Shown piece by piece: positions 51,705-62,346 of a stretch of 64,000 nucleotides of DNA. The DNA lies in NCBI GenBank assembly GCA_024225635.1, contig JAAEMK010000103.1, positions 1 to 64,000 of the forward strand, given 5' to 3'. The first letter of the stretch is position 1, and every line of letters starts with the position of its first letter. The position numbers and the translations under genes are program-made. Under the pieces are notes generated by a model. It was not told the DNA's origin, searched no databases, and saw only the letters and a program-made list of their open reading frames with translations. Source of the DNA: Desulfobacteraceae bacterium (lineage in GTDB: Bacteria; Desulfobacterota; Desulfobacteria; Desulfobacterales; Desulfobacteraceae).

Positions 51705-53033
51705 ATGCAATTAAAGATTGAAGAGAAAAGCACGGTAAAAAAGGTCCTCCACGTTGAGATTCCAAAAGAGGATGTGGCAAAGGAGCTGAATAAGGCTTAC
51801 AATGATCTGAAAAAGACGGCCAGCATCAAAGGCTTTAGAAAGGGTAAGGCGCCTCGCAAGGTACTGGAGAACAGATTTTCCAAGGATGTCCATGCAGACA
51901 TTGCTCCCCGCCTGATCCAGGATGCGTTTTCTGAGGCGCTGGAAGAGCACAAGTTCAACCTCGTGGGCGGTCCCCAGGTAGATCCGCCGGAACTCAACCC
52001 TGAAGCGGATTACTGCTTTGATATCGCTATCGAGGTAAGGCCGGAGCTTGATGATCTGGAGTTCAAGGGAATTGAACTGAAGCAGACCATGTATGAGGCC
52101 TCGGATGAGGAGGTGGATGCCCAGCTCGAGATGATCCGGAAAACCATGGCAACCAAGCAGCCTGTCACCGAGGAGCGCCCCGTAAAGGCCGAGGATTTTG
52201 TGCTGATCGATTACGAGGGATTTGTGGATGGAAAACCCTTTGATCAGGCTCCCAAGGTCGAGAACTATGTCATGGCCATCGGCGGCGACACCCTGCCGGA
52301 GGAATTTTCCGCCAAGCTGACCGGTGTTATTCCCGAAAAAGAGCTGGACATTGATGTGGCCTATCCTGAAGACCATGCCGATAACGGGCTTGCCGGCAAG
52401 ACTGTCTGCTACAAGGTTCTTTTGAAGGAGATCCAGGAGCAGATCCTGCCGCCGCTGGATGATGCCCTGGTTGAGAACCTGGGCCAGTTCGAAAATCTCG
52501 AGGCCTTGAAGGCCGCCATCCTCGACAATCTCAAGAAGGGATACGAGCAGAGGATCCATCAGGAGTTGAGCGAGCAGATTTTTACCACTCTGCTTGAGAA
52601 GAACGAGTTTGAGCTTCCCGACGCAATGGTGGAGATGGAGCTTGAAGGGATCATTGCCGAGGCCGAGCAGGCCTATGCCCAGAACAACATCAACCTTGAA
52701 GATGTGGGAATGAGCAAGGATTTCCTGAAGACACAGTACCGCGATGTGGCTGAGAAGCAGGCCCGGCGTCATGTTCTCCTTGGCAAGATCATCGAGCAGG
52801 AGAAGCTTGAGCTGACCGAGGAGGAGCTGGAAGCCGGCTTTGAGGAGATGGCCGCCGGAATGAACGCTTCCGTGGATGCCGTCAAGAACCTTTTTAATAT
52901 GAATGCCCAGCAGCTCGAATACTATAAGCACACCCAGCTTGAAAAAAAGGCTGTCCGTCTTATTATAGAGCAGGGAGCTGTCACCGAGGTCGCTCCCGAG
53001 CCTGAGACAGCTGAGGAAAAGACAGACCAGTAG
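51705..53033 (+). CDS. tig: Trigger factor
   Basis: A 442-residue ribosome-bound chaperone. The N-terminal ribosome-binding domain has the signature KGFRKGKAP near residues 43-51 (the equivalent of GFRxGKxP). A PPIase domain (about 150-245; DFVLIDYEGFVDGKPF) and a long helical C-terminal arm domain follow. GGAAGGG precedes ATG 51705. It begins the tig-clpP-clpX-lon cluster, in which nascent chain folding and proteolysis are encoded together, a common bacterial order. Confidence 0.96.
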   Translation: MQLKIEEKSTVKKVLHVEIPKEDVAKELNKAYNDLKKTASIKGFRKGKAPRKVLENRFSKDVHADIAPRLIQDAFSEALEEHKFNLVGGPQVDPPELNPEADYCFDIAIEVRPELDDLEFKGIELKQTMYEASDEEVDAQLEMIRKTMATKQPVTEERPVKAEDFVLIDYEGFVDGKPFDQAPKVENYVMAIGGDTLPEEFSAKLTGVIPEKELDIDVAYPEDHADNGLAGKTVCYKVLLKEIQEQILPPLDDALVENLGQFENLEALKAAILDNLKKGYEQRIHQELSEQIFTTLLEKNEFELPDAMVEMELEGIIAEAEQAYAQNNINLEDVGMSKDFLKTQYRDVAEKQARRHVLLGKIIEQEKLELTEEELEAGFEEMAAGMNASVDAVKNLFNMNAQQLEYYKHTQLEKKAVRLIIEQGAVTEVAPEPETAEEKTDQ

Positions 53034-53084
53034 TACCTGTCCCGGTTAAGATATGGAAAAACAGAATAATTAAAGGAGATAATC

Positions 53085-53702
53085 GTGCCCTTAATTCCCA
53101 TGGTCGTTGAGCAGAGTAACAGGGGCGAACGTGCCTACGACATCTACTCGCGACTGTTAAAGGACAGAATCATATTCCTGGGGTCTGCCATGGATGATGA
53201 GATTGCCAATCTCATCGTGGCCCAGTTGCTGTTCCTCGAGTCCGAGGACCCTGAAAAGGACATCAACTTTTACATCAACTCCCCGGGCGGCGTTGTCACT
53301 GCCGGCATGGCGGTCTACGACACCATGCAGTACATCAAGCCCGATGTGGCCACCGTGTGCATTGGTCAGGCCGCCAGCATGGGTGCGTTGCTCCTTGCCG
53401 CAGGAAAAGAGGGGAAGCGATACTCTCTTCCCAACTCCAGGATAATGATTCACCAGCCCCTCGGCGGTGCCCAGGGACAGGCTTCGGACATCAAAATCCA
53501 GGCCAACGAGATATTGCGCATGAAGGATTCTTTGAGCGAGATCCTGGCCCGTCATACCGGTCAGGACCTTGCCAGGATTTCCGAGGACACTGACAGGGAT
53601 TTCTTCATGTCGGGCGTCCAGGCAATGGAGTATGGTCTTGTGGACCACGTCGTTACCAGCAGGGAAGAGTTGGAAAAGGCTGAGGTCTCAAAGGAGAAGT
53701 AG
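53085..53702 (+). CDS. clpP: ATP-dependent Clp protease proteolytic subunit
   Basis: A 205-residue serine protease. Catalytic Ser in [11 protein letters not shown] (~98), His in [10 protein letters not shown] (~123) and Asp in [10 protein letters not shown] (~172) are all present. It starts with GTG (53085) behind [17 protein letters not shown] is the normal N-terminus. clpX follows one base after the stop, a tightly linked arrangement. Confidence 0.97.
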   Translation: MPLIPMVVEQSNRGERAYDIYSRLLKDRIIFLGSAMDDEIANLIVAQLLFLESEDPEKDINFYINSPGGVVTAGMAVYDTMQYIKPDVATVCIGQAASMGALLLAAGKEGKRYSLPNSRIMIHQPLGGAQGQASDIKIQANEILRMKDSLSEILARHTGQDLARISEDTDRDFFMSGVQAMEYGLVDHVVTSREELEKAEVSKEK

Positions 53703-53703
53703 T

Positions 53704-54960
53704 ATGACCAGGAAAGATGATGAGAGTGATCAGTTCTTCTGCTCATTTTGCGGTAAGAACCAGAAAGAGGTCAAAAAGCTCATTGCAGGACCCAGCGTCT
53801 ACATCTGCAACGAGTGCGTGAGGCTCTGCGATGAAATCATCGAAGATGAGGAGAAGGAGAGCCTTGAGCCGGTCCAGAAGAGTGAGAGAAAACTCACGCC
53901 AAAGGAGATCAAGGATGTCCTTGATACCTATGTGATCGAGCAGGACAGGGCCAAAAAAGTCCTGTCCGTGGCTGTTTATAACCATTACAAGCGCCTGGAC
54001 GCGGAGCCGAAAAAGGAAGATGACGTGGAGATCCAGAAGAGCAATATTCTGCTCATCGGACCCACGGGCTGCGGAAAGACGCTGCTTGCCCAGACCCTGG
54101 CCAGATTCCTGGATGTCCCGTTTGCCCTGGCCGACGCCACCACCCTCACCGAGGCCGGTTATGTCGGGGAGGATGTGGAGAATATCATCCTTTCCCTGGT
54201 CCAGAATGCCGACTACGATATCGAAAAGGCCCAGCGGGGCATTATCTATATCGATGAGGTGGACAAGATCTCCCAACGGGGCGACAATCCCTCCATCACC
54301 CGGGATGTTTCGGGTGAAGGGGTGCAGCAGGCCCTGCTGAAGATCATCGAGGGAACCACGGCAAGTATTCCGCCCAAGGGGGGGAGAAAGCATCCCCAGC
54401 AGGATTTTGTCAAGGTGGACACCTCCAACATCCTCTTTATCTGCGGCGGTACCTTTACGGGTCTTGAAAAGGTGATCGAACGGCGCATCAGCAATAAATC
54501 CATGGGATTCGGCGCCGAGGTCGCAAGCAGGAAGGAGAAAAATGTTGGGGAGCTCCTGGAACAGCTCAAGCCGGAGGATCTTATCCGGTTCGGCCTGATT
54601 CCCGAGTTCCTTGGGCGTCTTCCCGTGATCACCTCCCTGTCCGAGCTCAACGAGTCCTCCCTGATCAAGATTCTCACGGAGCCGAAAAATGCCCTGGTGA
54701 AGCAGTACCAGCGGCTGTTCGATTTCGAGAATGTCAAGCTCACCTTTACCGAGGAGGCCATGGCCGCCATGGCAAAGGAGGCGGTTACCCGTAAGTCGGG
54801 TGCCAGGGGGCTTCGGGCCATCATGGAAGAAACCATGCTGGATATCATGTATGAACTTCCTTCCGCGGAAAATGTCAGGGAGTGCATCGTGGGGGACGAG
54901 GTGGTTCTGAAGAACGAAGAACCCATCCTTTTGTTCGAGCAGACAAAGAAGCAGGCATAA
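53704..54960 (+). CDS. clpX: ATP-dependent Clp protease ATP-binding subunit ClpX
   Basis: A 418-residue AAA+ unfoldase. The N-terminal zinc domain has [15 protein letters not shown] and ICNECVRLC; Walker A is [12 protein letters not shown]; Walker B is [11 protein letters not shown]; the pore loop region [10 protein letters not shown] and the IGF-like loop follow. The ribosome site lies in the end of clpP. It recruits substrates to ClpP. Confidence 0.98.
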   Translation: MTRKDDESDQFFCSFCGKNQKEVKKLIAGPSVYICNECVRLCDEIIEDEEKESLEPVQKSERKLTPKEIKDVLDTYVIEQDRAKKVLSVAVYNHYKRLDAEPKKEDDVEIQKSNILLIGPTGCGKTLLAQTLARFLDVPFALADATTLTEAGYVGEDVENIILSLVQNADYDIEKAQRGIIYIDEVDKISQRGDNPSITRDVSGEGVQQALLKIIEGTTASIPPKGGRKHPQQDFVKVDTSNILFICGGTFTGLEKVIERRISNKSMGFGAEVASRKEKNVGELLEQLKPEDLIRFGLIPEFLGRLPVITSLSELNESSLIKILTEPKNALVKQYQRLFDFENVKLTFTEEAMAAMAKEAVTRKSGARGLRAIMEETMLDIMYELPSAENVRECIVGDEVVLKNEEPILLFEQTKKQA

Positions 54961-54984
54961 CCCAACCAGAGAAATGATGACCAG

Positions 54985-57369
54985 ATGATCAGTATTTCAA
55001 AACTCTTCAATCCCGATGGATCTGATTCTGAAAAAAGAGAGCTTCCCCTGGTTCCACTGAGGGACATCGTTCTCTTTCCCCACATGATTACACCCGTATT
55101 TGTGGGGAGGAGCAGATCCATCAAGGCTCTGTCAAACGCAATGGCAAAGGATAAGAAGATCTTCCTTGCCACCCAGAATGACCCGGAGGTCATCAAACCC
55201 ACCATCAACGATATCAGCCAGATGGGCACCCAGGGGCGGATTACCCAGCTGCTGCGGCTTCCCGACGGCACGGTCAAGGTGTTGGTGGAGGGGGAGTGCC
55301 GGGGCAGGATCACGCAGCTCAAGGAAGTGGAGAACTTTGTGACGGCGGAGTTTGTCACGGCTCCTGAAGCGCCCATGCAGGGGGTCGAGGCCGAGGCCGC
55401 CGTCAGGACGGTGCTCGAAGCCTTTGAAAACTATGCAAAGCTGTCGGGCGCTGTTTCAAAGGGGCTGCTCCAGACCCTGGCCGGGATTGTGAATGATCCG
55501 TCCAGGCTTGCCGATACCATTGCTTCCCAAATGCCCTTCAAGATCAAGGATAAGAAGCGGCTCCTTGATTGCGTTGAGCTGGAGGAGCGGCTGTTTCTGC
55601 TGTTGAAGTTGATCCAGGAGGAGACCGAGGTCTTTACCATGTCCCAGAAGATCAAGGGCAGGGTAAAGGAGCAGATGGAGAAGCTCCAGAAAAAGCACTA
55701 TCTGACCGAGCAGATGGCGGCCATCAAGCGTGAGATGGGAGAAGAGGGGGAACCGGGGAACGAGTTCCAGGATCTTGAAAACAAGATCAAGCGCAAGCGC
55801 ATGCCCAAGGAGGCGGCCGCAGCGGTTCGCCGGGAGTTTGACAAGCTTGTGCAGATGGCGCCCATGTCCTCGGAGGCCACGGTGGTTCGAAACTACATCG
55901 AGTGGCTCATCTCCCTTCCCTGGTTCAGAAAGAGCCGGAGCAAGATGGATATTGCCGATGCCCAGGCCATACTTGACAAGGACCATTACGGCCTTGAAAA
56001 GCCCAAGGAGCGGATTCTGGAGTACCTGGCGGTTCAGGTGCTGGTCAAAAAGATCCGGGGGCCCATCCTCTGTCTGGTGGGGCCGCCCGGTGTGGGAAAA
56101 ACTTCCCTGGCACGGTCCGTTGCCCGGGCCACGGGCCGGTCGTTTGCCAGGATCTCACTGGGTGGGGTCCGGGATGAGGCAGAGATCCGGGGCCACAGGC
56201 GAACCTATATCGGAGCCATGCCCGGGAAGATCATCCAGACCCTGAAAAAGACAGGATACGGCAATCCTGTATTCTGTCTGGACGAGGTGGACAAGATGAG
56301 CACCGACTTCCGGGGGGACCCGTCATCCGCCCTTCTGGAGGTGCTTGATCCGGAGCAGAACCAGACCTTTAATGACCACTACCTGGATGTGGACTATGAC
56401 CTGTCCGATATCCTCTTTGTCACCACGGCCAATACCCTCCACGATATTCCGGCGCCCTTGCGGGACCGGATGGAGATCATTCAGATCCCCGGGTACACCG
56501 AGTATGAAAAGGAGCAGATCGCCCATGGGTATCTTGTACCTAAGCAGCTGGAGCAAAACGGTCTGAAACCGGAGGATGCGGTCTTTTCAAAACCGGCGGT
56601 TCTTTCGATCATACGGCACTACACCCGGGAGGCAGGGGTGCGGAACCTGGAGCGGGAGATCTCCTCGGTGTGCCGAAAGATCGTCAAGGCCATTGTTCTG
56701 ACAGGGGAGAGAAAGCTTCATACCCTTTCCGTGCGTTCCATCCATAAGCACCTGGGGCCGCCCCGGTATCGAGATTCCATGCTCGAGGCAAAGGACCGGG
56801 TCGGCATCGTGAACGGGCTTGCCTGGACCCAGGCCGGCGGAGAGCTGCTCACCATTGAGACGGTAACCATGCCGGGCAAGGGAAATGTGTCGGTCACGGG
56901 AAAGCTTGGAGAGGTGATGAAGGAGTCCGCCTCGGCCGCCGTGAGCTATGTCCGTTCCAGGAGTAAGGCCCTCCATATCCGGGAGGATTTCTATAAGGAT
57001 CTGGATATCCATATCCATGTGCCCGAGGGGGCTATTCCAAAGGACGGTCCCTCGGCAGGCATCTCCATGTGTACCGCCGTTGTTTCGGCCCTCACCGGCC
57101 GTGCCGTGGACAGGAAGACGGCCATGACCGGGGAGATTACCCTCAGGGGGCGTGTGCTTCCCGTGGGGGGGCTCAAGGAGAAGCTCATTGCGGCCAATGC
57201 CTGCGGCATCACCCGGGTGATCATCTCCAGGGAGAACAAGAAGGATATCCGGGACATCCCGGTTTCCATCCAGAAACGGCTGGAGATCTGCCTGGTCGAG
57301 GAGATGGAAGAGGTCCTTGATATTGCCTTGGTTGAAAAAAAAAATGAAGAAAGTGTTTTTTCTGCTTGA
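54985..57369 (+). CDS. lon: ATP-dependent protease Lon
   Basis: A 794-residue LonA protease. The N-terminal substrate domain begins ELPLVPLRDIVLFPHMITP. The coiled-coil linker includes QMAAIKREMGE, Walker A is GPPGVGKTSLARS, Walker B is NPVFCLDEVDKM, and the Ser-Lys dyad is in GAIPKDGPSAGISM with the Lys in GGLKEKLIAA. It closes the tig-clp-lon cluster. Its stop codon overlaps the -35 box of the tRNA-Val promoter. Confidence 0.98.
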   Translation: MISISKLFNPDGSDSEKRELPLVPLRDIVLFPHMITPVFVGRSRSIKALSNAMAKDKKIFLATQNDPEVIKPTINDISQMGTQGRITQLLRLPDGTVKVLVEGECRGRITQLKEVENFVTAEFVTAPEAPMQGVEAEAAVRTVLEAFENYAKLSGAVSKGLLQTLAGIVNDPSRLADTIASQMPFKIKDKKRLLDCVELEERLFLLLKLIQEETEVFTMSQKIKGRVKEQMEKLQKKHYLTEQMAAIKREMGEEGEPGNEFQDLENKIKRKRMPKEAAAAVRREFDKLVQMAPMSSEATVVRNYIEWLISLPWFRKSRSKMDIADAQAILDKDHYGLEKPKERILEYLAVQVLVKKIRGPILCLVGPPGVGKTSLARSVARATGRSFARISLGGVRDEAEIRGHRRTYIGAMPGKIIQTLKKTGYGNPVFCLDEVDKMSTDFRGDPSSALLEVLDPEQNQTFNDHYLDVDYDLSDILFVTTANTLHDIPAPLRDRMEIIQIPGYTEYEKEQIAHGYLVPKQLEQNGLKPEDAVFSKPAVLSIIRHYTREAGVRNLEREISSVCRKIVKAIVLTGERKLHTLSVRSIHKHLGPPRYRDSMLEAKDRVGIVNGLAWTQAGGELLTIETVTMPGKGNVSVTGKLGEVMKESASAAVSYVRSRSKALHIREDFYKDLDIHIHVPEGAIPKDGPSAGISMCTAVVSALTGRAVDRKTAMTGEITLRGRVLPVGGLKEKLIAANACGITRVIISRENKKDIRDIPVSIQKRLEICLVEEMEEVLDIALVEKKNEESVFSA

Positions 57370-57394
57370 CACACTTCGATGATGCTGATAGATA
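57366..57394 (+). promoter_or_regulatory. Promoter of tRNA-Val/tRNA-Asp
   Basis: TTGACA (57366-57371), 17 bases, TAGATA (57389-57394). The -35 hexamer overlaps the lon stop codon. The same TTGACA-N17-TAGATA arrangement precedes the second tRNA-Asp. Confidence 0.75.
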
Positions 57395-57411
57395 TAGTCT
57401 CGTTTTTGAGG

Positions 57412-57487
57412 GGGCGAATAACTCAGTTGGTAGAGTGCAACCCTTACAAGGTTGAAGTCACAGGTTCGAGCCCTGTTTCGCCCACCA
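57412..57487 (+). tRNA. tRNA-Val (TAC)
   Basis: GGGCGAA pairs with TTCGCCC; the anticodon loop CTTACAA gives TAC; the T-arm GGTTCGAGCCC is present; CCA is encoded; 76 nt. Confidence 0.95.
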
Positions 57488-57507
57488 CCTCAAAAACGCT
57501 AAATTGC

Positions 57508-57585
57508 GGGGGCGTAGTTCAGTTTGGTTAGAACGCCTGCCTGTCACGCAGGAGGTCGCCGGTTCGAGCCCGGTCGCTCCCGCCA
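57508..57585 (+). tRNA. tRNA-Asp (GTC), copy 1
   Basis: GGGGGCG pairs with CGCTCCC; the anticodon loop CTGTCAC gives GTC; CCA is encoded. Only 20 bases separate it from tRNA-Val, so both come from one transcript. Confidence 0.95.
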
Positions 57586-57589
57586 TTTA

Positions 57590-57634
57590 AGAAGGGCCTT
57601 TAATCTGAATCCAGATTAAAGGCCCTTCTTATTT
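57590..57634 (+). terminator. Terminator of tRNA-Val/tRNA-Asp copy 1
   Basis: AAGAAGGGCCTTTAATCTG and CAGATTAAAGGCCCTTCTT form a 19-bp stem followed by ATTTTG. Confidence 0.9.
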
Positions 57635-57712
57635 TGGGCGCAAGGCCCTTAATCTTGCAACGCCACGGTAACGGCGGGAAAAGAAAAAAATGCCTGCCCG
57701 CATCTTTTCTTC

Positions 57713-57741
57713 TTGACACTCGTCCTGGTTACTGGTAGATA
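57713..57741 (+). promoter_or_regulatory. Promoter of tRNA-Asp copy 2
   Basis: TTGACA (57713-57718), 17 bases, TAGATA (57736-57741), the same boxes as the tRNA-Val promoter. Confidence 0.75.
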
Positions 57742-57785
57742 GTATCGCACTCTTGGTGAGGATCTCCTCAACAAGGTTGAATCGC

Positions 57786-57863
57786 GGGGGCGTAGTTCAG
57801 TTTGGTTAGAACGCCTGCCTGTCACGCAGGAGGTCGCCGGTTCGAGCCCGGTCGCTCCCGCCA
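57786..57863 (+). tRNA. tRNA-Asp (GTC), copy 2
   Basis: Identical to copy 1 at 57508-57585 over the full 78 bases including CCA and the following ATTTAAGAAGG. Confidence 0.95.
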
Positions 57864-57867
57864 TTTA

Positions 57868-57911
57868 AGAAGGGGCGTTAATCTGAATCCAGATTAACGC
57901 CCCTTCTTATT
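57868..57911. terminator. Terminator of tRNA-Asp copy 2, shared with convergent leuB
   Basis: AAGAAGGGGCGTTAATCTG and CAGATTAACGCCCCTTCTT. Relative to the first terminator the stem differs at several positions but pairing is kept by matching changes on both arms. It lies 20 bases beyond the leuB stop and can serve both strands. Confidence 0.85.
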
Positions 57912-57931
57912 TTGTACCCTTTCTTTTTATC

Positions 57932-59041
<1,110 letters not shown>

Positions 59042-59054
59042 TTATGTCTAAATG

Positions 59055-59140
59055 GTTACCGATAGACGCTCCCACTCGAATGGATGCCTGCTTTACCTAT
59101 ATGAACAGGAATGGCTCCATGGGAATGGGAGGCGCTAAAA
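59055..59140 (-). repeat. Dispersed intergenic repeat, copy C
   Basis: The minus-strand reading shares AAGCAGGCAT, ATTCGAGTG and CGTCTAT with copy A, and GCGCCTCCCAT / ATGGAGCC with copies B and D. It lies between the acyl-CoA synthetase stop and leuB. Confidence 0.65.
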
Positions 59141-59145
59141 TCCGG

Positions 59146-61278
59146 CTAATCTTTCAAAATGATCCTGGCATCGACAATGTCCAGCCCCTCGTGGTGAAGG
59201 ATCACAGGGTTCAGATCCATCTCTTCGATTTCAGGGTAGGACTCGATGAGCTCGGAGCAGAGAAGCAGCAGCCGTTTTAAGCTTTTTTTGTCATAGCTCT
59301 TCTGTCCCCTCACACCGTCCAGGATCACCGACGAGCGGGTATCCTGGAGCATCTTTTTTGCCGATGTGGGCGATATGGGCAGCACCCAGAAGGTCACGTC
59401 CTTCATGATTTCCACCATGATGCCGCCCAGTCCGTACATGATCACCGGGCCGAACTGGTCGTCGATCTTGGTTCCCACGATCACCTCAAGGCCGCCGTTG
59501 GCCATGGAGCTGACCAGGACGCCGCGGATGTCGGCCTCGGGTTTATAGTTCTTGGCATTGAGGAGGATCTCGTTGTAGGCGATCCTGATCTGGCTCTCGG
59601 ACTTCAGGTTCACCTTGACCCCCCCGGCATCGCTCTTGTGCAGAATGTCCGGGGAGATGATCTTCAGGACCACAGGGCCCTCTATCTCCTTTGCCATCTC
59701 CAGGGCCTGGTCCTCCGTGGTGGCGACCTTGTCCACTGAGGTGGACATGCCATGTATTCTTAGCAGCATTTTGGCCTCATGTTCAAGCAGAACCTTTCGG
59801 CCCTCTGCTTTTGCCTGCCGGATGATGCTGTCCCCCCGTTTCCTTGCCTTGGCATGCCAGTTGAAGACAAAGTTGGTTTTGGCCTGGTAGGAGGTCAGGT
59901 AATCGCCGTACTGGCAAAGGGAGGAGATACATTTGCAGGTGACATCCAGGGAGTCGTGGACAGGAATGTTGTAATGGCGCAACAGCTCGATGGGATGGGA
60001 ATCGTAGGAGCTGTAGAGGCTGTGCACCAAAATGGGTTTGTTCTTTTTTTGAACCATCTTACCCAGCCGGTGGGCCGCATCCTCCTCGGGAATGGCGAGG
60101 CTTTCGGTGAACCTTATGCCGTAGCCGCCGAACAGGCCCACAATGAGGAGACCGCCCACGTTGTGATCCTTGAGAATGATGTCGGCGCAATCGGCAAATA
60201 TGGCGGGGTTGGAGTCGGTACCGCCGGCAACATCCACGGGGTTGACCACGGAGGCGGCAGGGGGGAGGATTTCCTGTAGTTTTGCTTTTGTTTTCTCGTT
60301 CAGTTCGGGAAGGGAGATGCCGTAGTCGGACAACAGGTCTGCACCGATGGTGGCATGGCCGCCGCCGTCCGCAAGTATCGCCACCCGTTTGTTTTTGATG
60401 GGCGGCAGGCTTGAGAGGGTCTGGGCCACGGGAAAGAGTTCGTCGGAATTTTCGATCACCACGATGCCCGCCCTGGCGTAGGCGGCATTCGCCACTTCGC
60501 TCATGCCGGCAAGGGAGCCCGTGTGGGAGCCGGCCGACCGTTTCCCGCTGATGGAACGGCCGCTCTTCAAAAGGACGATGGGTTTTATCTTGGTGGTGTT
60601 ATAGGCCTGCTGAAGAAATTCTCTTCCCTGGCTCATCCCCTCCACATACATGAGAATGGATTTTGTCTCGGGATCGTTTCGAAAGAATTCAAGGTATTCA
60701 TGGAACTTGATGTCCGCCTCGTTCCCCACCCCAATATAATAGGTAAAGCCTTCATGTTTGCGAATCATGGCCTCGGTGATCAGGGTCAGGGCCATGTTGC
60801 CGCTCTGGCAGATTAGCGCGATGCCTCCCTTGGGGGCGTTTTTGATGCCCACAAGGTTCATGTTGGTTTTCATGTTGATCATGCCCGAGGTGTTGGGGCC
60901 GATCAGCCTCACCCCCGAGCGTTGGGCCGCTTCTACCATCTGGTCCTCAAGCAGTGTTCCCTCCTCGCCAAGCTCCCTGAACCCGCCGGCCACGATAACC
61001 GCACCGGCGATATTTTTTTTCCCGCACTCCTCGATAATCGGGGGGATGGTCCGGGCCGGGGTGGTGATGAGGGCCAGGTCCACCTCCTGGTCGATGTCGG
61101 TGACACTCTTGTAGCAGGGAAGCCCGAGGATGGACTCTTCCCTGGGATTGACCGGGTAGATCTCACCCTCGTATTTTTCTTCCTGGAGGATCTTGATGGC
61201 CTGGAATCCTCGTTTGGTAACGTTCTTGGAGGCCCCGATGATGGCAACGGATCGTGCGTTCAATACCTTGTCAAGCAT
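59146..61278 (-). CDS. NDP-forming acyl-CoA synthetase (fused alpha-beta, ADP-forming acetyl-CoA synthetase family)
   Basis: A 710-residue enzyme of the acyl-CoA synthetase (NDP-forming) family, which makes ATP from an acyl-CoA or activates an acid at the cost of ATP. The CoA-binding domain starts SVAIIGASKNVTKRG. The ligase domain has LIGPNTSGMIN and ICQSGNMALTL, and the phospho-His region is ILADGGGHATIGAD. The C-terminal ATP-grasp domain has EGPVVLKIISPDILHKSDAGGV. Alpha and beta parts are fused in the usual order. It overlaps the upstream enoyl-CoA hydratase gene by one base (TAATG), indicating linked acyl-CoA metabolism. The substrate is unknown. Confidence 0.9.
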   Translation of the reverse strand: MLDKVLNARSVAIIGASKNVTKRGFQAIKILQEEKYEGEIYPVNPREESILGLPCYKSVTDIDQEVDLALITTPARTIPPIIEECGKKNIAGAVIVAGGFRELGEEGTLLEDQMVEAAQRSGVRLIGPNTSGMINMKTNMNLVGIKNAPKGGIALICQSGNMALTLITEAMIRKHEGFTYYIGVGNEADIKFHEYLEFFRNDPETKSILMYVEGMSQGREFLQQAYNTTKIKPIVLLKSGRSISGKRSAGSHTGSLAGMSEVANAAYARAGIVVIENSDELFPVAQTLSSLPPIKNKRVAILADGGGHATIGADLLSDYGISLPELNEKTKAKLQEILPPAASVVNPVDVAGGTDSNPAIFADCADIILKDHNVGGLLIVGLFGGYGIRFTESLAIPEEDAAHRLGKMVQKKNKPILVHSLYSSYDSHPIELLRHYNIPVHDSLDVTCKCISSLCQYGDYLTSYQAKTNFVFNWHAKARKRGDSIIRQAKAEGRKVLLEHEAKMLLRIHGMSTSVDKVATTEDQALEMAKEIEGPVVLKIISPDILHKSDAGGVKVNLKSESQIRIAYNEILLNAKNYKPEADIRGVLVSSMANGGLEVIVGTKIDDQFGPVIMYGLGGIMVEIMKDVTFWVLPISPTSAKKMLQDTRSSVILDGVRGQKSYDKKSLKRLLLLCSELIESYPEIEEMDLNPVILHHEGLDIVDARIILKD

Positions 61279-62060
61279 TAGTCCGGCTCCTTGGTTGATC
61301 GTTTCCGGTTGTCGAAGCTGTCCAGGGACGCTTCCCTTTCCTTGGTGGAAACGCAGGCAAGGCAGGCTTCGATTTCGTATGTCATCAACGCCTCCAGGCT
61401 GGTCTCGCCCCGGGCCATGATCAGTCCGTTCTTGATCCTGGCGATGGAGAAGGCTGAGTTCTTGGCGATGGTTTCGGCCATGGCCATGGCCCGGTCCATG
61501 AGGGTGTCCGGGGGGACGGCATAATTGACAAGCCCGATTCGCGCCGCCTCCTCCCCGGTGATGTTCTCCGCTGTAAAGAGAAGCTCGCTTGCCTTGCCCG
61601 GGCCCACCAGGTCCTGGACCAGCCGGAAGGCGCCGCCGGTGACCGAGGAGGTCACCCGGGCCTCGGGGGAGCCGATGAGGGCATCATCGGCCGCGATCCG
61701 GATATCGCAGGCAAGGGCCAGTTCATAGCCCGATCCCAGGGCGTACCCGTTGATGGCCGCAATGGTGGGCTTTTCAAACCTAAGGAGGGTTCTTGTCGCC
61801 TCCTGGAGGGATTCAAGGTAGCGCCGGTAATCGTCAAGGCTTCTGTTCCTGGACTCCTTGAGATCCGCCCCGGTGGAGAAGGCCCGTCCCTCCCCCGTGA
61901 TGATCAGCGCCTTGATCCCGGGATCGTTTCGTATCTGCTCCAGGGCATGGAGCATGTCCAGCCAGAGCTGTTGGTTCATGGCATTGAGAACCCTTGGTCG
62001 GTTAAGCTTGATAAGGGCGGTGGCGTTTGTTTTCTCAAAAATAATAGCGTCATAGTCCAT
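61278..62060 (-). CDS. Enoyl-CoA hydratase/isomerase family protein
   Basis: A 260-residue crotonase-fold protein that hydrates or isomerises enoyl-CoA. The oxyanion-hole segments are GEGRAFSTGADLKE near residue 60 and AINGYALGSGYELALACDIRIA near residues 100-121 (quoted with a break at ELALA). One catalytic Glu position (GSPEARV) is present, while the usual GAGG turn is replaced by VTGG. ATG 62060 has AAAGGTGG seven bases before it. It is coupled to the NDP-forming acyl-CoA synthetase by a one-base overlap. Confidence 0.88.
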   Translation of the reverse strand: MDYDAIIFEKTNATALIKLNRPRVLNAMNQQLWLDMLHALEQIRNDPGIKALIITGEGRAFSTGADLKESRNRSLDDYRRYLESLQEATRTLLRFEKPTIAAINGYALGSGYELALACDIRIAADDALIGSPEARVTSSVTGGAFRLVQDLVGPGKASELLFTAENITGEEAARIGLVNYAVPPDTLMDRAMAMAETIAKNSAFSIARIKNGLIMARGETSLEALMTYEIEACLACVSTKEREASLDSFDNRKRSTKEPD

Positions 62061-62346
62061 GGCACCCACCTTTGAAATGTTTCCGTCAACGGTTTAAAAA
62101 AAACGGTTGTCTCTGGGCTTGTCAGCGTCTGATATTCTTGATAAAAAGAGCGTCTCTATAACTAAGGATATAGAACCATTTGACCGAAAGTCAACAAAGA
62201 AGTTACCGGGGCCCCGGGATTCAGTCGCCTTAACGGGGCGAATTTCAATAAAGGGGCTTGACACAGGACCGGCCATGGGCGTATTTACGTTTGTGAATTT
62301 GACCCGAAGCGCCTCACTATCTACCCAAACCAGCAGGACGAACCGC

